A stretch of 64,000 bases of DNA from contig NZ_KZ614144.1 of NCBI RefSeq assembly GCF_002884445.1, positions 3,516,094 to 3,580,093 on the forward strand, given 5' to 3'. Both the position numbers and the translations under genes were made by a program. Below the pieces are notes generated by a model that saw nothing but the letters and a program-made list of their open reading frames with translations, searched no databases and was not told the DNA's origin. The DNA is from Paenibacillus castaneae (GTDB lineage Bacteria; Bacillota; Bacilli; Paenibacillales; Paenibacillaceae). Below, piece by piece: positions 14,657-22,793 of the stretch (its first letter is position 1; each line of letters begins with the position of its first letter).

Positions 14657-15571
14657 TTACATGCCGCGACGTTTAAGACTCGGACGCAGCTTTCTAATGG
14701 CTAACCATAGAGATAATCCAGATAAAACAGAATATATAATCATAAATTCCTGCCACAGCTCTATTGGAGCCCGTTTAACAGATGAATTCCCCATATTAAC
14801 GGTAAAAGCTTGCTCTGATATAGAAGGTTCCAAAATACTGTACAATGCTGCAACGGGATTCCAAGCAATCACATGTCCGATCCAGCTGTACGTATTCGCA
14901 ATTGGCTGCGTTGCTGCCTGACTCATCATGCCAACTAACACGAAAAACAAAATCGCTGTGCCTCCAAAAATAAACAGTGTCACGCCGTAGCTCACAATGA
15001 CGGAAATCATCGTCCGTTTAAAAAGTGAAGAAAACAAGATGCCGAACGAGCCAAGCACGACCATTATGAATAAATAAAATAAGAAAATGAGAAACAGCTG
15101 CTTTGGCGAAATTCCGCCATATAGAAACATCATGCTGTAGACAGGGATTGTAGCAATGACAATAAGGATCATAAAGCTAAGCGAGGATACCAGCTTGCTC
15201 AATACGATGGTCGCTGAGCTTTGTTGAGTCGTAAGCAGTAAATTAAGCGTCTGCTTCTCACGTTCCCCGCTAATAACACCCGCCGTAAGGCCGGGAGCCA
15301 TAAACGCAATCAACCCAAGCTGGGCCATACTCAAAAAATAAAACAAAAGCTTGCTTTCTTCCGGGTTAAATCCCTGACTGCCGCGCGAATTTAATTGTGT
15401 TAAATATATGGCGCTAAGCGCCATCAAGCCGATTGCGAATAAATAGAAAAATAGCGTCCACATCGCACGGGGCGAGCGCATTCTTAGCTTGAATTCTTTG
15501 TTCAGTACCGGGTTGATCAGCTTGTTTCGCCAGCTCATTCCGCCGCTTCTTCCTGCTGCTTGCTCCTTCAT
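14657..15571 (-). CDS. ABC-2 type transporter permease
   Basis: A 304-aa integral membrane protein with six predicted helices. The first (AMWTLFFYLFAIGLMALSAI) follows a basic stretch EFKLRMRSPRAMW that is typical of ABC-2 permeases. After a periplasmic-type loop, the GLTAGVISGEREKQTLNLLLT segment (about residues 98-118) is the conserved ABC-2 cytoplasmic signature. Its ATG overlaps the stop of the ATPase gene (4 nt), so the pair forms one exporter. The C-terminus is basic (RKLRPSLKRRGM). Substrate unknown. Its place in the cluster suggests export of something acted on by the MoxR/VWA proteins, or a mechanical role like that proposed for Gld-type ABC complexes. Confidence 0.88.
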   Translation of the reverse strand: MKEQAAGRSGGMSWRNKLINPVLNKEFKLRMRSPRAMWTLFFYLFAIGLMALSAIYLTQLNSRGSQGFNPEESKLLFYFLSMAQLGLIAFMAPGLTAGVISGEREKQTLNLLLTTQQSSATIVLSKLVSSLSFMILIVIATIPVYSMMFLYGGISPKQLFLIFLFYLFIMVVLGSFGILFSSLFKRTMISVIVSYGVTLFIFGGTAILFFVLVGMMSQAATQPIANTYSWIGHVIAWNPVAALYSILEPSISEQAFTVNMGNSSVKRAPIELWQEFMIIYSVLSGLSLWLAIRKLRPSLKRRGM

Positions 15572-16644
15572 TGAAGTGCGTCGCCTCCTTTTGTAATTTC
15601 TAGAAATACATCCTCCAAGTTCGTTTGCGCTTCACTGAATGAGACCAGCTTGAAGCCTGCAGCGAATAAATCATGCAGAAGCTCCGCCTGCTCTTCATCC
15701 TGTCCGCCGAAATGAACTTGAATTCCGCGCTCGTCCCGTAGGAGCCGATTCACAAAAGGGCGGTCTCGCAAAAAAACTTCTGCTTCCTCCTCACGACCCA
15801 TTAATCGGATATGCAAAAAGCGTTTCACTCGCAATTTATTTTGGATATCCGACACATTTCCTTGCGCAATCATTTGTCCATGCTCAATTACACCAATCTC
15901 ATCTACCATCTCGGCAAGCTCCGGCAAAATATGAGATGAAATAATAATCGTCTTGCCCATTGCTTTCAGCTCTCGCAAAATTTCACGCATTTCTATTCGT
16001 GCGCGTGGATCAAGACCTGATGCCGGCTCATCTAATATGAGCAGCTCTGGATCATGTACAAGGCAGCGCGCCAGACAAAGTCGCTGCTTCATGCCGCGCG
16101 AGAGAGTGTCCACATAAGCGTCCTTTTTGTCGCTTAAATTAACAAGCTCCAGCAGCTGAGGAATAAGCTGTTCCCGCTCCGCTTTCGGAATGCCATAGCT
16201 GGCTCCATAGAAATGCAAATACTCTACTGTTTTAAACTGATCATACACCCCGAAGAAATCCGGCATATAACCGATTCGCTTGCGCACCTCATGAGGGTAC
16301 TCTGTGACGTCGAAGCCATCCACCTTCGCATACCCTGAGCTCGGTGCCATTAAAGTTGCCAATATCGACATCGTTGTTGATTTCCCCGCACCATTTGGTC
16401 CGACAAAACCAAATACAGTCCCCTTCGCAATCGTCAAATCAATTCCTTTGAGAGCATCGAAGGTTCCGAATGATTTGGCGAGTCCCTTAATCTCAATCAT
16501 CGGAATATCTAATTTCGATTCAACCTTAGAATCCGATTCCTTCTTGCTCTCTGCATTCAAATGTAGATTCGTGTTATTGGAATTGTTATATTTCGCATTT
16601 TTATTTTCTACTTTTATAATTTCAATCTCGTCATTTGCATTCAC
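15568..16644 (-). CDS. ABC transporter ATP-binding protein with Asn/Lys-rich N-terminal extension
   Basis: A 358-aa ATPase energising the ABC-2 permease encoded next. Residues 50-270 form a standard nucleotide-binding domain: Walker A GPNGAGKST, signature LSRGMKQRL (an LSGGQ variant with Arg), Walker B LLILDEPASGLDP and the His loop SSHILPE. A C-terminal domain of about 85 residues follows. The start is GTG at 16644, overlapping the upstream stop. Unusually, about 48 residues rich in Asn, Lys, Ser and Glu precede the normal start of the domain (MIEIKGLAKSFG), encoded by DNA more AT-rich than the rest of the gene. An internal start at that Met is possible, but no strong site was noted there. 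Confidence 0.92.
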   Translation of the reverse strand: MNANDEIEIIKVENKNAKYNNSNNTNLHLNAESKKESDSKVESKLDIPMIEIKGLAKSFGTFDALKGIDLTIAKGTVFGFVGPNGAGKSTTMSILATLMAPSSGYAKVDGFDVTEYPHEVRKRIGYMPDFFGVYDQFKTVEYLHFYGASYGIPKAEREQLIPQLLELVNLSDKKDAYVDTLSRGMKQRLCLARCLVHDPELLILDEPASGLDPRARIEMREILRELKAMGKTIIISSHILPELAEMVDEIGVIEHGQMIAQGNVSDIQNKLRVKRFLHIRLMGREEEAEVFLRDRPFVNRLLRDERGIQVHFGGQDEEQAELLHDLFAAGFKLVSFSEAQTNLEDVFLEITKGGDALQ

Positions 16645-19034
16645 TTTTTCTTCACCTCTCCTTCCAGTCCGATTTGTGGCAGGGTGACATCCGCATCAGC
16701 TGTAACCGTTACCTTCATGCGCAAAGTATGATGTTGAATTAATAATGAACTTGGGTCATGATCAACATCGACTGATGCTGTATCCATCCATTCACCGCTT
16801 GCATCATTCCAAACGCTCCAAGCCAGATTTTGATTATTAAAGCCGTTATCAAGCCTAATATCTAGCTTGTCATAGGCTACATCCTGAGTGTTCGGAATTT
16901 CGTATTCGAAGATGAGCTCTCCCGCGCCCATAGAAATAACGCCGTTTCCATAGTTGTCCATTCTCTGCAATTTGTTCTCGATAATGATAGGTTTAAGAGA
17001 ACCGACTGAAATGATTGCTCTATTGCCGTCTATATACGATTCACTTAGCTTCTGAGTCCACATGATCAAATGGTCTGTTTTCACATCATTTCCATTCACC
17101 GTATAGCCCGCCTCATGATCGATGCTAAATCCAACAATAAGAGGAGAAGGAGCTACAATACCGTTATTATTCATATTCATATAATTATCTACCAGTTCTC
17201 GCTGCCTGCTGTAGACATCATTTGACCGATTGGATGAATAGGGGAATACCCCTTGTCCATAAGAATTATAACCAAACGGCTGTGCTTGAGTGCTTGCAAT
17301 TACGACTTGGCCGGATTCTCCAACCTTTAAATCACCCATCGATTTAGATTGACCGTCTATAAGCACAGAGACATTTGTTAAATCTGACTTGGTTTCATTT
17401 TTAATCGTTAGTTGTACGGAGCCGGAGCCTTGAACCTGCTTATAGACAACCGCAAACTGTCCTGCTCCACCTTCTATGAGCCTTTTTTCCAACCACGTTT
17501 TGCGAGTGGACCAATACGGTACAGAACGCCATACAACGGTAGTGGAATCTTCTTCCGAAACAACCTGCGTTTTTCCCGATAGTGTCAAACCACCTTGCTG
17601 TAAGTCAGATGAATAGGTTATTAAGCCCCTTTTTTCATCAAAATTCATACTGATTTTACCGCCAGTGGGTACGAATATTCCGGTCGCACCTGATCGAACG
17701 CCGTCGCCCTGGCCAGTCAGTTCTATTACTTCAACCGTATGTGCAGACAAAGTGCGCTTATCCTCAGCGCCAAAGTAAAAGATGGAAACAGCCGTTATGA
17801 CAGATAGAGAAGGAATAACCCACCACGCCCATTCTCTGCGATCTGTTTTCGCCAAAATGATATAAAGCACAGGTGCGACAACAACCATGTAACCAACAAA
17901 CATAAGTAGCAGCAGTGAAAAATGAGGAGGCTTGATGGATGGAAATTGATCGATAATATTTTGCATATTCCAATACATATTGCCGGAGCGGTACATCATG
18001 CCTCCATTGATCGGATTGGCATGCTGCTGAAGCAGCTTGGCCCAGAGCATAGCGCTGCCAGACCATGTGGATAAAGGCTCTAATGATGGATCGAATGCGG
18101 CAAATACAACTTTTCCGAATCCTATCTTGCGAGTGACAGCTAATGGCACACCATCCTCAGCCAGCTCTATTTGTCCATCTATTAGGTTTCCGGTTGATAT
18201 AGTGATAGGTTTAGTCAGCTTCAAATCCATGTCGCTCCCGCTGAAATTAGAGAGCGCCGACGCAGAACTGATTTCTGACACGCCTCCTGCTTGAACAGGA
18301 ACTAAGGACTGGAAGGCTTCTGCGGTTTTACTGTAACCAGCTCCGCCGGACAGAACCAGAGAACCGCCCAGATGAACCCATTCATTAATGGCCTTCACCT
18401 TTCGTTCACTCCAGCCAGAGGTAGCGGTGTCATTAATAACAAGTGTGTCTAACATATCAAGCAATAGCGGGTCTTCCGGCAGCTCTTCTTCTGTAATCGG
18501 AATGACATTAATATCATAGCCGCGTTGATTTAGAGTAGGCATGAAATTAAGCGTATCCGGATCTCTTGAAATGACACCTATCGTATAGCTGCCTGTTTGT
18601 TTTATATCTATGTAATCATTGCCAATAAGCGGAATCGTTTCCTTATCATTAAATGAATTTTTATAAAAAGTTATTTTATTATTGTCCTTATTGAGCACAT
18701 CACCTGGAACACCAACCGTTGTCTTCACCGCTGTCCCTATTGGCAGCTCCACAGAAACCAAATAATCCGTCACACTTCCGTTATTGCCGGAAACGACAGA
18801 AATGACTAGATCTCCTTTTAAATCTTTATCGGTCATATTCGTTAATGATAGTCTAATCGGAAACCATTCATTCTGTTTCATGTAGCCCTGAAAGCCTGCC
18901 TTCGACTCCACTTTAATTCCATTTCCTTGTGGAGCAGCCTGCGCTTTCCAAGGCAGCAGCATTAGAGCGGCTAGTACGAAGAGTGCGACCGCTAATGCGA
19001 CGACTCGACTTCTTATTGGATATAATCGGTTCAC
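16641..19034 (-). CDS. Exported membrane protein with GATase1-like fold, first gene of the MoxR/VWA/ABC cluster
   Basis: A 797-aa protein. A signal peptide (about residues 1-34, ending AQA-AP) leads to an extracytoplasmic N-terminal region. At about 150-330 lies a class I glutamine-amidotransferase-like segment (NEWVHLGGSLVLSGGAGYS, GFGKVVFAAFDPS) of the kind also seen in the two VWA proteins of the cluster. Two membrane helices follow (LLLLMFVGYMVVVAPVLYII at about 372-393, and about 402-420). The last 370 residues are beta-rich and probably outside. The start is GTG with a GAGGGG site 7 nt upstream. The stop overlaps the ABC ATPase start by 4 nt. No enzymatic residues can be assigned. A role in the cell envelope is inferred from topology and neighbours only. 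Confidence 0.8.
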   Translation of the reverse strand: MNRLYPIRSRVVALAVALFVLAALMLLPWKAQAAPQGNGIKVESKAGFQGYMKQNEWFPIRLSLTNMTDKDLKGDLVISVVSGNNGSVTDYLVSVELPIGTAVKTTVGVPGDVLNKDNNKITFYKNSFNDKETIPLIGNDYIDIKQTGSYTIGVISRDPDTLNFMPTLNQRGYDINVIPITEEELPEDPLLLDMLDTLVINDTATSGWSERKVKAINEWVHLGGSLVLSGGAGYSKTAEAFQSLVPVQAGGVSEISSASALSNFSGSDMDLKLTKPITISTGNLIDGQIELAEDGVPLAVTRKIGFGKVVFAAFDPSLEPLSTWSGSAMLWAKLLQQHANPINGGMMYRSGNMYWNMQNIIDQFPSIKPPHFSLLLLMFVGYMVVVAPVLYIILAKTDRREWAWWVIPSLSVITAVSIFYFGAEDKRTLSAHTVEVIELTGQGDGVRSGATGIFVPTGGKISMNFDEKRGLITYSSDLQQGGLTLSGKTQVVSEEDSTTVVWRSVPYWSTRKTWLEKRLIEGGAGQFAVVYKQVQGSGSVQLTIKNETKSDLTNVSVLIDGQSKSMGDLKVGESGQVVIASTQAQPFGYNSYGQGVFPYSSNRSNDVYSRQRELVDNYMNMNNNGIVAPSPLIVGFSIDHEAGYTVNGNDVKTDHLIMWTQKLSESYIDGNRAIISVGSLKPIIIENKLQRMDNYGNGVISMGAGELIFEYEIPNTQDVAYDKLDIRLDNGFNNQNLAWSVWNDASGEWMDTASVDVDHDPSSLLIQHHTLRMKVTVTADADVTLPQIGLEGEVKKK

Positions 19035-19141
19035 CTTCTGACCCCTCTCTCGTTTTGGTATGCATATTACAGATCATCCTTATTTTAACGAATTTCGCGA
19101 GTGAAAGGTTGCTTTATTTTCCAATTGATTCAGAAAGATAC

Positions 19142-19173
19142 AAAAAAATGAGAAACGCTCGAGATCATGAGCG
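19142..19173 (-). terminator. Possible terminator after the YbjQ-like gene
   Basis: On the minus strand the short hairpin CGCTCatgatctcGAGCG is followed by TTTCTCATTTTTTT, about 55 nt beyond the stop of the YbjQ-family gene. Confidence 0.45.
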
Positions 19174-19225
19174 AAGCCCATAAATTACGAAAGTTTCCCG
19201 TTTTTTTGTTATTTCTATATTCAGC

Positions 19226-19537
19226 CTATAACCGAACAGCCGTACCGCTTACCGCAACCATCAGCATACCTTCCCGAATAACCTCATAATCAATATCAAT
19301 AGCAACAATCGCGTTTGCTCCCAGTCTTGATGCTTGATCCTTCATTTCACTAATCGCGACATCGCGCGCTTCCTTCAGCTTGCTTTCATAAGCGCCGGAG
19401 CGTCCGCCAATAATGTCAGTAATCGATGCTAAAAAATCACGAACAACGTTGGCCCCCATAATGGCTTCGCCGGTAACTACTCCTACATATTCCTGAATTG
19501 GACGTCCTTCAATCGTCGGCGTTGTCGAAATTAACAT
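19226..19537 (-). CDS. YbjQ-family (UPF0145) protein
   Basis: A 103-aa protein of the YbjQ/UPF0145 family, small beta-rich oligomers of unknown role sometimes described as putative heavy-metal-binding domains. The family pattern is clear: [20 protein letters not shown] at the start, then GGRSGAYE and [20 protein letters not shown]. Two nearby ATGs exist; the one at 19537 is 7 nt from GAGGAG and gives the family's usual length, so it is preferred over 19543. No signal peptide or membrane segment. Confidence 0.92.
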   Translation of the reverse strand: MLISTTPTIEGRPIQEYVGVVTGEAIMGANVVRDFLASITDIIGGRSGAYESKLKEARDVAISEMKDQASRLGANAIVAIDIDYEVIREGMLMVAVSGTAVRL

Positions 19538-19618
19538 ATTCATTCTCCTCTCGCTTCAACTTGAAGCCTATGATTTCATTTATAGCTCATACGGAGAAGC
19601 CTATGCTCTTGTTTCAAA

Positions 19619-19957
19619 TTATTTCTGTGTCAGTTCCTTCATGCCAACTTGAATGAGCTCATCCGAACTGGCATTTATTTTAATACGGACTTCTACGCCA
19701 AATTCACGTGAGTCCTTGCGAACCCAAAGCACGAAACGTTCCTCTGCTTGTCCATGATCAAGCTTATGTCTGCCTTCATACTTATAATCCAATATTGACG
19801 CATCCTGGTATGCGTTGGAAGCTTCCTGCAAAGCCAGCTTCCCCCACTTCGCATACGAAGGTTCGGCATGCTTAGCTGTTGCCTCGGATGCCATAACTTC
19901 AGTGTGTGTAAGACTTAGCAAAACGAGAACAACCTTCATCACAATATGACGCAGCAT
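19619..19957 (-). CDS. DUF3889-family exported protein
   Basis: A 112-aa protein with an N-terminal signal peptide (about residues 1-24, hydrophobic core VVLVLLSLTHT). The mature part matches the Bacillales DUF3889 (YqzG-like) pattern: YAKWGKLALQEA near its start and SREFGVEVRIKIN near its end. This is a small secreted protein of unknown function. It lies between the YbjQ-like and VanW genes, all on the minus strand, with gaps too long to be sure of one operon. Confidence 0.8.
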   Translation of the reverse strand: MLRHIVMKVVLVLLSLTHTEVMASEATAKHAEPSYAKWGKLALQEASNAYQDASILDYKYEGRHKLDHGQAEERFVLWVRKDSREFGVEVRIKINASSDELIQVGMKELTQK

Positions 19958-20024
19958 GATACGACCACCTGTCTTCCACTATTTGATAGCAATAGGGTCG
20001 CCTAATCTAATCCGTCCTATTCGT

Positions 20025-20852
20025 TTAGGACTGCTCAAGCAGTGGAGCATACATCATCAACGCTTGATTTTCGGTCACATATTCGTCCAAAATAATCTCA
20101 TTCTCACTATTTCGAATATACCTATGAATAACATTGCTCCGCAAATAACCGCCCCAAGGCTGGGATGCTATATGGTGTTCTTTCTCATATACTTCATACT
20201 GGAGATCAGAAGAAGCAGTGGAACGCCATTCTCCTATTAATTCATCGTCAGTCACACGTACTCGAAGCTGGTAGGTATGAGGAGTTGTATTGTGGATTTG
20301 CAAATCCAAGTAATTATATACACAGGTTGCTCCGCTGCCGAAAGGCTGTGTTCTTCCTGCATCCGGGAACACATCATAGCTATGACGATGACGTTCTGAA
20401 ACGATAAGTGGCGTATGCAAGGTCATCCAATAAATTAAATTGGACATCTGACAAAGTCCGCCTCCAATCCCCGTCTTAAAGTTCCCATAATAGAGTACCA
20501 TTCCATCTACATAGCCCTTTCTTTTGGTCGGTTTACCAATCGTGCGCCAATAAGAAAAGGTTTCTCCCGGCTTCAAAATAATACCGTCAAGCTGACCCGC
20601 TGCTGCTTTCAGATTAATGACCTTGTTCATGTGCAGCCACATGTCCACATTAAGCAGCTTTCGAATTAGCGGTGTAGCGTGAGTGAAAATGACATAAGGA
20701 AGATGATCGCTTTTCCTTTCCTTAGCCATTCCTTTACGGGTTAGCAGCCACCATCTCGCATATCGTTTAGAAGTAAACCACCATTTGCCTGCTATCAGCC
20801 TCGCCTTCGAGCGCTTAACCGGACGATGACGCATTTGCTTCAGCACTGACAT
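20025..20852 (-). CDS. VanW-family protein
   Basis: A 275-aa protein of the VanW family, whose founding member is an accessory protein in some vancomycin-resistance clusters and whose biochemical role is unknown. The diagnostic core is present: LKPGETFSYWRTIGKPT, then GYVDGMVL and GIGGGLCQMSNLIYW, then the SERHRHSYDVFPDAGR segment. No vanH/A/X genes lie nearby, so this is a housekeeping-type paralogue, not a resistance gene set. The N-terminus is basic, with a possible weak membrane-associating segment. It is followed by Amj and a lipoprotein gene on the upstream side, which fits an envelope theme. Confidence 0.9.
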   Translation of the reverse strand: MSVLKQMRHRPVKRSKARLIAGKWWFTSKRYARWWLLTRKGMAKERKSDHLPYVIFTHATPLIRKLLNVDMWLHMNKVINLKAAAGQLDGIILKPGETFSYWRTIGKPTKRKGYVDGMVLYYGNFKTGIGGGLCQMSNLIYWMTLHTPLIVSERHRHSYDVFPDAGRTQPFGSGATCVYNYLDLQIHNTTPHTYQLRVRVTDDELIGEWRSTASSDLQYEVYEKEHHIASQPWGGYLRSNVIHRYIRNSENEIILDEYVTENQALMMYAPLLEQS

Positions 20853-20864
20853 TCACTCCTTTAA

Positions 20865-21335
20865 TTAAAGTGAAGATAATATAGCGAACATTATTTCGCT
20901 ATCGCTCTCCGATAATTTACCGTACTTATTATGGCCTTCCATGATCACTTCAAAGCTTTTTGTTATCGGAGTACGCCACAAAGCATAGGTGATCGGCTCA
21001 AAAGAAATAGTTGGGTCCGTATTGATTATTTTTAACTTATAGTCGGGTTCCCTTGCCATGTCTGCTTTGGCATCTATCCACTCTACTTTTGCAAAGCAGC
21101 TCAACAATTGAGTTGCAATTTCATCATCTGTTATTTTTTTAAAAGCCGTATAAGATTTTCTCTCTTTCTTACTAAAGAGGAGCTGCATATTTTGTTTTAA
21201 TGCTAAAGGCCCTTCACTCAGTTGTTCTACTTTTTTCTCAGTTGTTACTCGCTGAGCATCATCATGATTGCAGGACATAAGAGCACTTAAACTTATAATG
21301 AACATAAATATTAATACCTTCATACCTATTTCCAC
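20865..21335 (-). CDS. Putative lipoprotein, hypothetical
   Basis: Function not recognised. A GTG at 21335, 7 nt after AGAGGTG, gives 156 aa; an ATG at 21374 further upstream has no good site. The N-terminus MEIGMKVLIFMFIISLSALMSCNHDD is split here only by reading: basic/short n-region, hydrophobic core, then a lipobox-like LMS-C, implying lipid attachment. The mature domain (about 130 residues) is mixed alpha/beta with no catalytic motif. It lies 12 nt upstream of the VanW gene on the same strand, so the two are probably cotranscribed. Confidence 0.65.
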   Translation of the reverse strand: MEIGMKVLIFMFIISLSALMSCNHDDAQRVTTEKKVEQLSEGPLALKQNMQLLFSKKERKSYTAFKKITDDEIATQLLSCFAKVEWIDAKADMAREPDYKLKIINTDPTISFEPITYALWRTPITKSFEVIMEGHNKYGKLSESDSEIMFAILSSL

Positions 21336-21619
21336 GAAAACACCTCTGCAATTCAAATTGATTCCAGTCTTCATTTTTACTTACATTACCATTTATGTAT
21401 TTTTCAAATTAGACGCTTATCCAACCTTATTAGTTGCAAACCGATATCATTTCTGTCAAACATGTTGAGCTAAAATATGCTCATTCAGCTGGTTCTAATT
21501 TTCACATTGCATTAAATAAGAAATTACCCAAATGATAGTTTCACTTTATCTATCGCTGCATTTCCTCTTAAATGGAAGAAGGTTAATTCGTATCATTATA
21601 AAAAAAATGAGGTGCGACG

Positions 21620-22417
21620 ATGCTCCAACAAATCTTCCTAATCAGCAGCTTCACATTTATCATTCATTTTGCAGAGACCATTACTTACTCACTTCGATTG
21701 GCGGGGGTACGTTTTGGGAAACTGGCCATTGCTATATCGCTGACTGGTATTATTTTGCTGATATCTCGAACCGCCAACATGGTGCAAGCGCCGCTGATGG
21801 GAACACTCATCGATTCTGCTAGACACTCTATGGACAATTCTCTGATTGAGCAGCTTCGCACAATAATCATATGCGCTGGACTAGGAACACTGGCGGCCAT
21901 TCTAGCGTTTCCTTCCGCAGTGCTGCTCGCTAGAAGAGTTATTGTCCACTTGGAAGCAGCAGGCTCTATCCCTGGTCTGCTTCGCACGACGGTATCCATT
22001 CAGAAAATAAAAAATTCACGCTCTCACTTCCGTCTTCCGAAATTGGAGATGCTCTCACGTTTGAGAATTGGCGGTGTTCCGAAACGATTATTTCTATTGA
22101 ACGTAATCGTTACGGCGATCTATACTATTGGAGTACTAGCGGCTTTGCTAGCTTCCTCTCTAACTAAAGAACACTCGATTGCGGCTGATCAGGCATCTGG
22201 TCTAATTAATGGGATAGCGACTGTCATGCTTGCTCTACTTATCGATCCCCACATCGGTCTTCTGACCGATAAAGTTATACAAGGAGAAAAAAAGCTTGCA
22301 GCCTTGAATAAAATATTTGCTCTCCTCATGCTGTCTCGACTGCTAGGAACGATTGTTGCACAACTATTTCTTGTTCCAGCTGCTTATATGATTTTGTGGG
22401 TTGTTTCTAGACTATAA
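21620..22417 (+). CDS. amj: Lipid II flippase of the Amj family
   Basis: A 265-aa integral membrane protein matching Amj of Bacillus subtilis (271 aa), an alternative to MurJ that flips lipid II across the membrane for peptidoglycan synthesis. Family features visible are the N-terminal IIHFAETITYSLRLAGVR, the SRTANMVQAPLMGTLIDSAR motif at about residues 49-69, and six or so hydrophobic segments. The ATG follows GAGGTG. It is divergent from the VanW/lipoprotein pair and followed 37 nt later by a YnfA gene. In B. subtilis amj is induced by envelope stress through SigM. No SigM promoter was identified here by eye. Confidence 0.88.
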   Translation: MLQQIFLISSFTFIIHFAETITYSLRLAGVRFGKLAIAISLTGIILLISRTANMVQAPLMGTLIDSARHSMDNSLIEQLRTIIICAGLGTLAAILAFPSAVLLARRVIVHLEAAGSIPGLLRTTVSIQKIKNSRSHFRLPKLEMLSRLRIGGVPKRLFLLNVIVTAIYTIGVLAALLASSLTKEHSIAADQASGLINGIATVMLALLIDPHIGLLTDKVIQGEKKLAALNKIFALLMLSRLLGTIVAQLFLVPAAYMILWVVSRL

Positions 22418-22454
22418 TATGTTCATGAAGGTGATTTGAAAGGAGCAAACGCAA

Positions 22455-22781
22455 TTGTTGTTATCTATACTTATTTTTTTAATAGCAGGGCTTGCTGAAA
22501 TTGGCGGGGGATATCTCGTTTGGCTTTGGCTGAGAGAATCCAAGCCCTTTTGGTATGGTATTACAGGGAGTGTAATCCTCGTACTATACGGGATTATCCC
22601 GACATTTCAGAGCTTCCCATCATTTGGAAGAGTTTATGCAGCCTATGGTGGTGTATTCATCGTTCTAGCTGTGTTTTGGGGATGGTTGGTAGATAAACGA
22701 ACACCTGATATGTATGATTGGATCGGAGCCGCTGTTTGTGTTGTCGGAGTATCGATTATGCTTTGGGCACCTAGAAGTTAA
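22455..22781 (+). CDS. YnfA-family (UPF0060) small membrane protein
   Basis: A 108-aa protein with four membrane helices, matching the YnfA/UPF0060 family, which is related to small multidrug resistance transporters. Motifs are [19 protein letters not shown], the [13 protein letters not shown] core and the terminal [17 protein letters not shown]. The start is TTG at 22455, after AAAGGAGC. It lies 37 nt after amj and may be cotranscribed. Some YnfA proteins are reported to contribute to resistance to small cationic compounds; that role is not shown here. Confidence 0.92.
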   Translation: MLLSILIFLIAGLAEIGGGYLVWLWLRESKPFWYGITGSVILVLYGIIPTFQSFPSFGRVYAAYGGVFIVLAVFWGWLVDKRTPDMYDWIGAAVCVVGVSIMLWAPRS

Positions 22782-22793
22782 GCATAATCGTCA

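Noticed and set aside
20025..20852. VanW gene as a sign of glycopeptide resistance
   Set aside because: No vanH, vanA/B/D or vanX homologues are nearby; VanW paralogues are common in Paenibacillus.
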